A stretch of DNA of 64,000 nucleotides. Source: Okeania sp. SIO2B3. GTDB taxonomy: Bacteria > Cyanobacteriota > Cyanobacteriia > Cyanobacteriales > Microcoleaceae. The position numbers and the translations under genes are program-made. The stretch is taken from NCBI RefSeq assembly GCF_010672525.1, contig NZ_JAAHGH010000002.1, forward strand, positions 62,001-126,000, read 5' to 3'. Position 1 is the first letter of the stretch. Each line of letters opens with the position of its first letter. Positions 18,718 through 26,993 of the stretch are shown here, piece after piece. Below the pieces are notes generated by a model. That model made no database searches. It was given only the letters and a program-made list of their open reading frames with translations, and was not told the DNA's origin.

Positions 18718-19668
18718 TTATCCCCATCCACTTTTTCCTTTTTCCTTTTTCCTTCTTCCTTCTTCCTTCTTCCTTCTTCCTTCTTCAAGTTTTATTTGCT
18801 GTTGATGACAATAATCTGTATCAGAACAGACCCACATTTTATTTCCTAGATCGTCTATCAAAATTTCATCCAAAAAGCTTTCTTTAGAACCGCACAACTC
18901 ACAAGCTTTATTCCATTTTTCCACAGTAAAAGGATAGTCTTCAAAATCTAAACTTTTTACCTGAGTATAAGGAGGTATTGCATAAATTCGCTTCTCTCTT
19001 CCTGCGCCAAAAAGTTGCAAAGCAGGTAAATAATTCATTTTAGGATTATCAAATCGTGGAATAGGAGTCGGACTCATTATATAACGGTCATTTACCATTA
19101 CTGGATAATCATGGGTTGTAGCAAAATCTCCTAATCTAGTAATATCCTCATACAATTTTACATACATTGCTCCATAATCTTCTAAAGCGTGCATTTTTCT
19201 AGTTTCTTTTTCAGAGGGTTCTAACCATCTCAATGGTTCCGGGATAGGCACTTGATAAACAATAATTTGACCTTCCTGAAGTGGAGTTTCTGGAATCCGA
19301 TGACGAGTTTGAATAATTGTTGCTTCTGTAGTTTTTTCTGTTGTTTCTATTCCACAAACTTTCACAAAAAAACGACGAATATTTACAGCATTTGTTGTAT
19401 CATCCGCTCCTTGGTCAATTACTTTTAAAATGTCTTTTTTTCCAATAACTGAAGCTGTAACTTGAATGCCACCCGTACCCCATCCATAGGACATTGGCAT
19501 TTCTCTAGAACCGAAAGGTATTTGATGACCAGGAATAGCAACTGCTTTGAGTAAAGCACGGCGAATAGAACGTTTTGTTTGTTCGTCTAAATAGGCAAAG
19601 TTAAAACCACTTTCTGGTGAGTTATTTACTTTGCCATTTGAGCTTTCTAGATTTTGGTTATTTGACAT
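18718..19668 (-). CDS. phnJ: Alpha-D-ribose 1-methylphosphonate 5-phosphate C-P lyase PhnJ
   Basis: A 316-residue radical-SAM C-P lyase, the catalytic subunit that releases methane or another alkane from ribose-1-phosphonate. The four key cysteines are present and at a constant +15 offset from E. coli: C256, C259 and C281 (Fe-S ligands, E. coli 241/244/266) and C287 (thiyl radical, E. coli 272). GSREMPMSYGWGTGGIQ near residue 60 is typical. The protein runs about 20 residues beyond the E. coli end, and the last ~22 residues (EEGRRKK twice, then EKGKSGWG) are encoded by GAAGGAA-type heptamer repeats. A basic tail has thus been added to an otherwise intact enzyme. Confidence 0.96.
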   Translation of the reverse strand: MSNNQNLESSNGKVNNSPESGFNFAYLDEQTKRSIRRALLKAVAIPGHQIPFGSREMPMSYGWGTGGIQVTASVIGKKDILKVIDQGADDTTNAVNIRRFFVKVCGIETTEKTTEATIIQTRHRIPETPLQEGQIIVYQVPIPEPLRWLEPSEKETRKMHALEDYGAMYVKLYEDITRLGDFATTHDYPVMVNDRYIMSPTPIPRFDNPKMNYLPALQLFGAGREKRIYAIPPYTQVKSLDFEDYPFTVEKWNKACELCGSKESFLDEILIDDLGNKMWVCSDTDYCHQQQIKLEEGRRKKEEGRRKKEKGKSGWG

Positions 19669-20600
19669 ATACAGAATTTACATTAATAGCGAATAGTTCA
19701 TTCATGGATAATGGATAATTACCTCTGGTTAAAACTGAGACGATTGAATGTAAGGAAATATTATTTTTTCTCTTGGTCTCATGGATATGGCTCCGAGACC
19801 CGCTCTTATCAGAGCCACTCCGCTTTATATGTTGCGGAGCAAAACGCCATCCCACCCAACGGGTGCGCTCCGAAGATAGAACTCCGTTCCGAGATGCGCG
19901 AACGACCGCTTTTTTACCCTTGAAAGGGGAGGCTAATAAAGCTTTATTAATTGTCTTACTACAAAAGTTGGCTCCCTTGCTCTTAAAGTCAGTTGTTAAT
20001 TTAAACACTGTCCCATAAGAGAGAGTCTTGTTGCTGAAGTCCGCAGTTCCTCTGTAGGAAGCTAGCTGACAGCTAATAGCGGAATGCTTGCGAATTATTT
20101 AATTAATAATTATTAATTTTTCGGTAATAGGTAATAGAAATTCGTAGCAAACATTTATCAAACTGTTACTAGGACTCATGAGTCAGAATAAATAACTTAA
20201 ATATCAGGTGGTAGTGTATTGTAATAGTCTTACATTGTCATTATTTGTGTTACGAGAATAGTGGGAGTATCTTGCTCCTGTACCAAGTATTCCTTTTTGT
20301 TGTTGGCTATATTTATCTCCGAAAAAAAATATCAATACCACTTACCGAATAATTATGGTTTAAAGCCTCTCCTTTAAAGGAGGAAAAAGAAAAAATTTTC
20401 CTTTGAGTCAATCCTCTTCTTTTCAAGGAGAGATAATTGTTAATTATTCATTATTTATTGTTTAACACCTAATACCAAGGGTGAAAAAAGAATGCTTAAC
20501 TTAGACGACACTTCAATCATTAAGTAATTAAGACTAGGGAATAAAATTAGGCAATTAATTTTGCCTAAGCAATTAATTGTTGATTATTAATTATTCATTA
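19669..20600. repeat. phnI-phnJ gap with large family-B copies
   Basis: Contains a long family-B element at 19703-19990, whose core carries a GC-rich nested palindromic insert (CCGAGACCCGCTCTTATCAGAGC, then GTGCGCTCCGAAG ... CGGAGC-type pieces), and a short copy at 20340-20460. Open frames on both strands at 19658-20018 are made of the repeat and are rejected as genes. Confidence 0.7.
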
Positions 20601-21671
20601 TTAAATGTGTTCCTTCCTCAGCTTTCTAATTAAATTTATTTCTGCTTGAAAATCAATATAGTGAGGTAATTTTGAATGTTGTACAAACCCTTGAGCTTGA
20701 ACATTATCTGAGTGATACAAAACAAACTCCGGGTCTTGAGCAGGTCCTTGTATTTCTTCCCCTAATTCTTTAGCTTGCATGGCACGGTCCACTAACGCCA
20801 TTGACATTGCTTTACGTTCGTTATAGCCAAAAGTTAAACCATAACCACGGGTAAGTTGTGGTGCTGCTTCCTTACTACCTGTAAACATATTTACATTTTC
20901 AGCTTCAGTAATAGTAATCTCAGCGATCGCTATTTCAAAACCCAATTCTTCTGGACAAATAAACACCTCAACTTCGCCCATTTTAATTTCTCCAGCGAAG
21001 GGATGGGTACGACCATAACCCCTCTGAGTTGAATACCCTAAACTAAGTAAAAAACCCTCATCTGCACGAGCTAAATTTTGTAATCTCGCGTCTCTTTCTG
21101 CAGGTAATTTTAGAGGTTTTCTTGTTAAGTCATAAGGTTGTTTGTCATCCTCTACTTTTTCCTCATAAACTAATCCTTCTTTTTCTAGAATATTCATTAC
21201 TCTGGGAAGGTTTTCATCCAAGTTTAAATTTTGGCTTTGAGGTGGAGTAGAGCTATTTCCTTCCGCAGCTAATTTAAAGTCTAATAGTCGATGAATATAA
21301 TCAAAAGTTGGTCCTAAATATTGACCTCCGGGAATATCTTTAAATATTGCAGAAATTCGCCGTCGAATCTTCATTTTGCTAGTATCCAATGGTTGACTAT
21401 AATACAGTCTTGGTAAAGTAGTTCGATATGCTCTTAATAAAAATATTGCTTCAACTAAATCACCCCATGATTGTTTAATTGCTAAAGCAGCTAAGTCTGC
21501 ATCGTATAGGGCACCTTCGCACATAACTCTATCAACTGCGAGGGTAAGTTGTTGTTTAATTTGCTCTAAACTTAGTTCAGAAATATTGGGGTCTCCCCGC
21601 CGCAAAGCTTGCAATAGTGCTTCGGCATTTTTGATTGCTTCTTCTCCACCTTTTACTGCTACATAAGCCAT
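20601..21671 (-). CDS. phnI: C-P lyase core subunit PhnI
   Basis: A 356-residue PhnI. With PhnGHL it displaces adenine of ATP by phosphonate, and it is part of the (GHIJ)2 core. Visible blocks are MAYVAVKGGEEAI at the start, DRVMCEGALYDADLAALAI, GYSTQRGYGRTHPFAGEI and LTRGYGLTFGYNERKAM. Length agrees with E. coli (354). GAGGT lies 8 bases before the ATG, the clearest ribosome-binding site in the cluster. Confidence 0.95.
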   Translation of the reverse strand: MAYVAVKGGEEAIKNAEALLQALRRGDPNISELSLEQIKQQLTLAVDRVMCEGALYDADLAALAIKQSWGDLVEAIFLLRAYRTTLPRLYYSQPLDTSKMKIRRRISAIFKDIPGGQYLGPTFDYIHRLLDFKLAAEGNSSTPPQSQNLNLDENLPRVMNILEKEGLVYEEKVEDDKQPYDLTRKPLKLPAERDARLQNLARADEGFLLSLGYSTQRGYGRTHPFAGEIKMGEVEVFICPEELGFEIAIAEITITEAENVNMFTGSKEAAPQLTRGYGLTFGYNERKAMSMALVDRAMQAKELGEEIQGPAQDPEFVLYHSDNVQAQGFVQHSKLPHYIDFQAEINLIRKLRKEHI

Positions 21672-22248
21672 GTTTTTTTACCTCAAATTTACATCTTAAT
21701 TTGCCATTTTTTTGTAAGCATTCAGCGGTCAGCATTCAGGGTTTCAGCTATCCTCCTATGGTCGAAACTGTGTTATCAGCTTCATTACCTTTTATTGACA
21801 ATTAAAGCTCGTTGTTTTTGTGCTTCAATTTTCTGGTTAAAAATGTAGTAAAACTTAAGCAAATGCTTGCTTCATTCGTTAAAGATATAGCGTTTCTCAG
21901 TAAGCGTGAGATACACTCTTATCTTTACTTTACTGTTGCCTGTTGCCTAGAGTTTTCTACCTCACTCTTTTTGGGAATTGCTATATCAGAGCTAACTCCT
22001 AATAGCTGTTTACTGAATAATTAATAATTAATAATATAATAATTCTGGTTTAAAGCCGACCCTTTTAAGAGGAAAAAGCGGTCGAGGGATGGCGATCTTC
22101 GGAGCAGCTCTGATAAGAGCGGGTCTCGGAGCCATATCCAATGGACCAAGAGAATAAATAATATTTCCTTATATTCAATTCCGTAACGGTTTTAACCCGA
22201 AGTAATTATCAATTATCAATTAATGAAGTAGCATTCCACAGGAAATAC
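21672..22248. repeat. phnH-phnI gap with family-B copy
   Basis: Family-B element at 22013-22225 (GGTTTAAAGCC ... GCGGTCGAGG ... CCATATCC ... TAATTATCAATTATC), with a nested GC-rich core like the 19.8 kb copy but in opposite orientation. An AAGCATTCAGC element is at 21716-21745. The open frame 21812-22024 is not supported. Confidence 0.65.
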
Positions 22249-22842
22249 TTACATTTTTACTAATCTACTTTTAGTTGTTCTTGGTAAACCAATAACTGTA
22301 TTTTGAGCAAAGAAAAATATATCTACTCCCAGAGGATAATTGTTAAAGTTAACTTCCCATTCAGACCAGAAAAAATCCGGTAATTTCGGAATTGAAATTG
22401 CTATTTCTTCTAAAATTCCCGGTCCGGTTAATATTACTTTATCGCCCGATTCTAAATTCGACCCTTGCACAAATAAAGTAGTTGAATTTTCTGGTTCTTC
22501 TGCTGTACCATGATGAAAATTTGATAGGTTGGGAATAGTTTGAATATTCTTAATTACAGCAAAGTCAGCAATTTGAGAATTGTTGGTAAAATGACAACCT
22601 GTGTGAAACAATAACCAAGCTTTTACATCTTGATGAAAATCTGAACTTAACCATACTTTTGTTTCCAAATCTAACATTGTTAAACAGGCAGCAGCACAAG
22701 CTATATTCAAGTCAGATGGTGGTGTTAATTTAGCATCTATTTGTTGATGCTTTCCTGGATAAGATAAGGCATTTAGTAGATTGAGAAAGGTTCTTTGAGA
22801 ATCATCTACAATATCAGGCAATCCTGGTAGTTTAGTAATCAT
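22249..22842 (-). CDS. phnH: C-P lyase core subunit PhnH
   Basis: A 197-residue PhnH, a core subunit with a PLP-transferase-like fold lacking catalytic activity. The typical start is seen (LPGLPDIVDDSQRTFLNLLNALSYPG), and LTGPGILE and the WEVNFNNYPLGVDIFF block mark the family. Length matches E. coli (194). The ATG is preceded directly by a C/T-rich heptamer tract on the coding strand, so there is no Shine-Dalgarno sequence. Confidence 0.94.
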   Translation of the reverse strand: MITKLPGLPDIVDDSQRTFLNLLNALSYPGKHQQIDAKLTPPSDLNIACAAACLTMLDLETKVWLSSDFHQDVKAWLLFHTGCHFTNNSQIADFAVIKNIQTIPNLSNFHHGTAEEPENSTTLFVQGSNLESGDKVILTGPGILEEIAISIPKLPDFFWSEWEVNFNNYPLGVDIFFFAQNTVIGLPRTTKSRLVKM

Positions 22843-22844
22843 AA

Positions 22845-23299
22845 AAAAAGGAAGAATAAAGAAGGAAGAATAAAGAAGGAAGAAGGAAGAAGAAAAAATC
22901 TTAGCTTTGTGTTAGTTTTAAGTTTTTGATTTATCCTCACCTTTCCTTCGACTGCTCTAAAATTTTATTTTTGATAATTGCTGTATACCGCTTCTAGATT
23001 TTAATGACTTAAAAAAGCAAATAATCTTCTAGGTTTCGTGGTTGAAAAATTTCAGTGTAATCTTTTTTTTTTGAGAATAAAGCTTGAATTTGTAACGGGT
23101 GCATCTCAATATTTGCCAAAATACTTTTTTCCTATATATTCGCTGTTGCCTTTTGCCTTCCGGAGCTGTTGCCTAAAAGCGATAAATTTTTGGCTTTATT
23201 CACGCATTGAGATGCTCCCTTTGTAACTTGATATCTTCATCAAAAAATCATAATTAACAACAGAAATAGCACTAATAATACACCTCACACAAAAATTGA
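22845..23299. repeat. phnG-phnH gap: heptamers and minor repeats
   Basis: GAAGGAA-type heptamers and GAATAAA variants (22850-22895) lie next to the phnH start. A GTTGCCTTTTGCCTTCCGGAGCTGTTGCC segment (23146-23175) recurs near 26575 and 58860. The open frame 23038-23226 is rejected. Confidence 0.6.
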
Positions 23300-23743
23300 T
23301 TAGTCCCCTCTGGCAATAGTAAAAAAATTAACTTTCGTAGCTTCTGTTTGTAGTTGTTGAATTTCCTTTTTTTGATTAACTTCTGCTTCAATAAATTCAA
23401 GAACGACAGACTTTACAATATCATGCCATTCAGGCAGTTGCATTAAACCATCGCACAGAGCAGCAAGTTCAGCATGACGATGCGATCGCCCTGCCACATA
23501 ACCAAAACCCATAACATCCTCTATCTTGACTGTACAACGAGTAATAGTTATTTCCCCTAGATTAAATATTTGTCCCGTTCCACCAGCGCGACCTCGCACC
23601 ATTGTCAGACCTATTTCTGGTGGCCTTATAAAGTTGTATGTAGGCAATTCGCCCATCTGTGCAACTTTTGTCTCTAATTGCTTCAAATTAGATTTAGCTA
23701 AGGTTTTGATCCATCCCTGTCGCATTTCTGTTTGAATGTCCAT
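23300..23743 (-). CDS. phnG: C-P lyase core subunit PhnG
   Basis: A 147-residue PhnG, first gene of the minus-strand C-P lyase cluster. Family motifs: RQGWIKTLAKS, then PPEIGLTMVRGRAGGTGQIF, NLGEITITRC, and GYVAGRSHRHAELAALCD. Length matches E. coli (150). No Shine-Dalgarno sequence is evident. A GntR/HutC-type operator candidate lies 37-48 bases upstream. Confidence 0.94.
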   Translation of the reverse strand: MDIQTEMRQGWIKTLAKSNLKQLETKVAQMGELPTYNFIRPPEIGLTMVRGRAGGTGQIFNLGEITITRCTVKIEDVMGFGYVAGRSHRHAELAALCDGLMQLPEWHDIVKSVVLEFIEAEVNQKKEIQQLQTEATKVNFFTIARGD

Positions 23744-23779
23744 AGATTGGTTTTCCAGTCCAATTAACTAGAGCAATAT

Positions 23780-23791
23780 TTGTCTATACAA
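23780..23791. promoter_or_regulatory. Candidate PhnF operator
   Basis: TTGTCTATACAA is a near-perfect dyad with the T-x-GT-x-TA-x-AC-x-A pattern of HutC/PhnF-type GntR regulators. The mycobacterial PhnF site as I recall it is TGGTATAGACCA, and all fixed positions agree. It lies just upstream of phnG, and phnF is divergently encoded 0.5 kb away. Binding is inferred. Confidence 0.55.
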
Positions 23792-23887
23792 ATTCCCATA
23801 TATACAATATATAATAGATATATACTTTTTATCCAAAAAAACTAACTGCTACATTTTGATCGTCAATTATGGTCAAAATATTAGTAT

Positions 23888-24154
23888 TCAATTATCAAGT
23901 AAACGCCCATTTCTCAAAGTAATTTCTGGCAATTTAGGTGGTGGGGGTGAAATCTCTATTGTCTGAATATTTTGAATAGGTATGACTAAGAGTCGATCTT
24001 CCAACTCAATTATCAATTCTCTGGAACTCATGACTTTTTGCAGATAACTGGCCAAGTTGGGCATATTTTTTTCTAATTCTGGAAAAAACTCAAAACTTTG
24101 TTCAATACCGTTAGTATATTTAACTGTAAGAGTGAATTTTATTGATTTACTCAT
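23888..24154 (-). CDS. Small hypothetical protein between phnG and phnF
   Basis: An 88-residue soluble protein (MSKSIKFTLTVKYTNG ... ELIIELEDRLLVIPIQNIQTIEISPPPPKLP). The beta-rich pattern suggests a small barrel, and the C-terminal end has a Pro-rich turn. I chose ATG 24154, preceded by ACAGGAAT, over an upstream start 14 codons earlier. No family is recognised. It lies 144 bases upstream of phnG in the same direction, so it may be the leading gene of the phn transcript. In that case the operator near 23780 would be internal. Confidence 0.6.
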   Translation of the reverse strand: MSKSIKFTLTVKYTNGIEQSFEFFPELEKNMPNLASYLQKVMSSRELIIELEDRLLVIPIQNIQTIEISPPPPKLPEITLRNGRLLDN

Positions 24155-24257
24155 ATTCCTGTACCTATTGCCCTTGATAATTGTTGGCTGCTCCACAATA
24201 TTTATCTAAACTAGAAAAATATTAAACATAAATATATCTAAATATATTCAAGATGCC

Positions 24258-24989
24258 ATGAGCCGTGAAATATTACCAGTTTATACTCGAATTGCTGAAG
24301 AATTACGCCAAAATATTCATCAAGGAATCTATAAAGTAGGAGATAAGTTACCAACTGAAGCTCAACTGAGCGAATATTTTTCTGTTAACCGTCATACATT
24401 GCGTAGGGCGATCGCCATTCTCAAAATTGAAGGGTTAGTGAGAGTGGACCGAGGTCGTGGGACTTTTGTCGTTGGTACACCCATTAAGTATTTTATAGGT
24501 AAAAGGGTACGCTATAATCAAACTCTTATGGCCCAAGGCCAAAAGCCTCGTTTTAGATTATTGCAAGTGGTTGAAATACCTGCTGATGCTTCTATTGCTA
24601 AAGGATTAGAAGTAGAAATAGGTACTCCTGTAGCTTTAATTGAACGTTTAGCATTTGCAGACGATCAACCTATTAATATTTGTAGTAGTCATTTTCCTTT
24701 AGCTCGTTTTCCAGGAATTATACAGGAGGAAGCAATTGAATTTTTGCAAGAGAAAGGTTCAATTTCTCAGTTGTTAAGGGAAAAATATAATAGCGATCAT
24801 ATTCGTCGTACAACTCATGTTTATGCTCGTATAGTCAGACATGAAGATGCTTCTGTGTTGGAAGTTCCTCTGAATCATCCTATTTTGTTAGCAGAGTCAA
24901 TTAATGTCAATCAGGATGGCAATATTATTGAATATGGGGTGACTAGATTTAGAGGCGATCGGATGGAGTTGGTCTTTGAAAATGAATGA
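24258..24989 (+). CDS. phnF: Phosphonate metabolism GntR-family regulator PhnF
   Basis: A 243-residue GntR/HutC-type transcription factor. The N-terminal winged helix (IAEELRQNIHQGIYKVGDKL, LPTEAQLSEYFSVNRHTLRRAI, GLVRVDRGRGTFV) precedes a UTRA effector domain (about 85-240: ARFPGIIQEE, ATTH-like RRTTHVYARI, ILLAESINVNQDG). PhnF proteins usually repress phn or phosphate-related genes until released by a ligand. The divergent arrangement with the phn cluster supports this role. Confidence 0.9.
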   Translation: MSREILPVYTRIAEELRQNIHQGIYKVGDKLPTEAQLSEYFSVNRHTLRRAIAILKIEGLVRVDRGRGTFVVGTPIKYFIGKRVRYNQTLMAQGQKPRFRLLQVVEIPADASIAKGLEVEIGTPVALIERLAFADDQPINICSSHFPLARFPGIIQEEAIEFLQEKGSISQLLREKYNSDHIRRTTHVYARIVRHEDASVLEVPLNHPILLAESINVNQDGNIIEYGVTRFRGDRMELVFENE

Positions 24990-24999
24990 GCTTGAATAT

Positions 25000-25230
25000 T
25001 TAAGATTGTTGAGAAAAACCTGAATCTTTCTTGATTTTTTCCAGCTGTTCCCATAGTTCCTGAATCTGTAGATAAGCAGAGCTTATTGAAATTTTTCCTG
25101 ATGTTTGTAAACCACTTATATAACTTATTTTATGAGAAAATTCTTGTAATTTCGCATTGAAATTGATATTTGCTGGAGTTGCTTGTCCGTAATAGGGACT
25201 TTGTGGATATAGAAATTCACCCTTTTTCAT
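25000..25230 (-). CDS. DUF7219 family protein (first paralogue)
   Basis: A 76-residue helical protein conserved in cyanobacteria: FLYPQSPYYGQATPANINFN, then LQEFSHKISYISGLQTSGKI, and LQIQELWEQLEKIKK. It is a paralogue of the gene at 26130-26390. This copy is more diverged and has lost the basic residues of the FLYPRSRY start. Stop codons of phnF and this gene converge 10 bases apart. The family name is from memory, and its function is unknown. Confidence 0.7.
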   Translation of the reverse strand: MKKGEFLYPQSPYYGQATPANINFNAKLQEFSHKISYISGLQTSGKISISSAYLQIQELWEQLEKIKKDSGFSQQS

Positions 25231-26129
25231 TTCAGCTGTTCCTTAGTTTATTTCAAAAATTTTAAGTTTATTTTTTATCTTAATATAAAGCATATTATAT
25301 CAATTTTGATTTGCCAATTTTTAAAGTCTTTGATTTGAGTTAATAACTATTAACTTTTTGTCAAATAAATATACTTCTTTACTGAATAATTAAGGTTTAA
25401 AGCCTCTCACTCGCTGTGGAGAAACAAGCGGTCGTTTGCGGAGCATTCCGTAGGATGGGATGGCGTTCGCGTAGCGTCCCGGAGGGAACGGTCTCCTCGC
25501 CATATCCAATCGACCAAGAGAGAAAAATTTTTCATGATTAGTCAATCCTATCCGTTTTCAAGGAGAGGTAATTATTAATTATTAATTATTAATTATTAAT
25601 TGTTGAAAGTACTTTTACTCTTGGATTTAGTAGATATAAGTGTTAAAGTTTCTAGAGTTGAATCTACAAAGAAATAACTTTGATATAGAATCCGGTTATA
25701 AAGTATATGTTGATAATTCTATCCACACTTCAATATTCAATTTCCCCACCTCCTCATCTTCCTATCTCTCCCAACTATATAATAGGTATTCAAACTGATT
25801 TTATCTGATTTGTTGCAGTAACAGAATCAGCTTTTTTCAGTTACTTTTTGAGATTTAAGTAGACGGACATACATAATTAGTCATATCATGTCCGCACTTT
25901 ATCGTTTGTGTAAACTCAAGGGTGAATATCTACAAAAAATTTAAGTTTTTTTGGACTTTTAAGTCTTCTGTTCTAGATAACTAAAGCCTTCTTCCCTCTT
26001 CCTTCTTCCTTAAAAATCTGGTTTTTAATTATGAAAAATAAGAGTCATACAAAATCATATTTTCGGAAAATTTTATACAACTCTTCTATGCAATATTAAT
26101 CTTCAAGCAAGATTTATCTAATTGTATAA
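25231..26129. repeat. 0.9 kb gene-free region with family-B and GTCCG repeats
   Basis: Family-B copy at 25378-25605 has an internal GC-rich palindromic insert (GGCGTTCGCGTAGCGTCCCGGAGGGAACGG-like, 25461-25492). It is followed by a GTCCG/TTTGTGTAAAC repeat (25855-25945) and CTAGATAACTAAAGCC plus heptamers (25975-26010). Confidence 0.65.
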
Positions 26130-26390
26130 TCAAATATTTTTATGGTCTGAATTATTTTCAGAGTCTGTACCTATTCCTAAATTTTCCTTAGAATTTCTCA
26201 ACTGTTTCCAAAGTTCTTTGATTTGCTCGTAAGCTTCTTCAGGAGAAATTTTTCCACCAGTTTCTAAGCCACAAATTATACTCACTCGTTGAGCAAATTC
26301 TTGCAGATTTGAATTAAACACTAAGTTTTCTGGGGTGAAATTACCTTGATATCGACTGCGGGGGTACAAAAAATCATCATCAATTGCCAT
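26130..26390 (-). CDS. DUF7219 family protein (second paralogue)
   Basis: An 86-residue protein with the canonical family sequence: FLYPRSRYQGNFTPENLVFN, then LQEFAQRVSIICGLETGGKI, and YEQIKELWKQLRNSK, plus a polar C-terminal tail. About half its residues match the paralogue at 25000-25230, suggesting a local duplication separated later by repeats. GAGGAAAA precedes the ATG. Function unknown. Confidence 0.75.
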   Translation of the reverse strand: MAIDDDFLYPRSRYQGNFTPENLVFNSNLQEFAQRVSIICGLETGGKISPEEAYEQIKELWKQLRNSKENLGIGTDSENNSDHKNI

Positions 26391-26993
26391 TTTTTTTTCC
26401 TCATAAATATCCTAAATTTGATTTAAGCTTAAAAATGAAAAATAGAATTAACTATTTACATTAACTGTTACTCCAGCCAATCTACATTTTATCTAGTTAT
26501 ATCATGTCCGTTGGTATCATTTGTGTAAAAGTTAGCGTGGATATCTACAGGAAATTTAAGTTTTTTTCTTGCCTGTTGCTTTCCGGAGCTGTTGCCTGTT
26601 GCCTATTTACTATACAAGACCGATGCTACCGGACATGATATTATATCAAATCCGGTTAAATACCCTCACAATCAATAGACATCTCCAGAAAATAGGGAAT
26701 AGGGGGAAATAATTGATAATTTATGTACGATAATTGATTTTATTTTTGATTTTTGGAGTTCTCTAATAGCTTAAAACCCTGATTATTACGTTATATAGAA
26801 TCCGGTTATACAGTATATATTTATAATTCTATCGACACTTCAATATTAAACAATATTAAATCAGACCATCTCCCCAAATTCCCCTCCACCGGAGGGGTCA
26901 GGGGTGGGTTCCCATCTCCCCATCTCCCCAAATTCCCCTCCACCGGAGGGGTCAGGGGTGGGTTCCCATCTCCCCATCTAAATTACACTGATG
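26391..26993. repeat. Gene-free gap with interspersed repeats
   Basis: Contains a GTCCG/TTTGTGTAAA repeat (26500-26570), TGCCTGTTGCTTTCCGGAGCTG (26571-26592), the TAATTGATAATTTATGTACGATAATTG segment near 26710, and two tandem copies of a CCCCATCTCCCCAAATTCCCCTCCACCGGAGGGG-type unit ending at 26977. Confidence 0.6.

Noticed and set aside
19658-20018. Coding frames on both strands between phnI and phnJ
   Set aside because: All three lie inside a family-B element with GC-rich insert; similar frames appear in other copies.
10717-23743. phnCDE transporter or phnN/phnP genes within the cluster
   Set aside because: Every substantial frame was checked; none resembles a phosphonate binding protein, permease, PhnN kinase or PhnP hydrolase. 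They must lie elsewhere if present.
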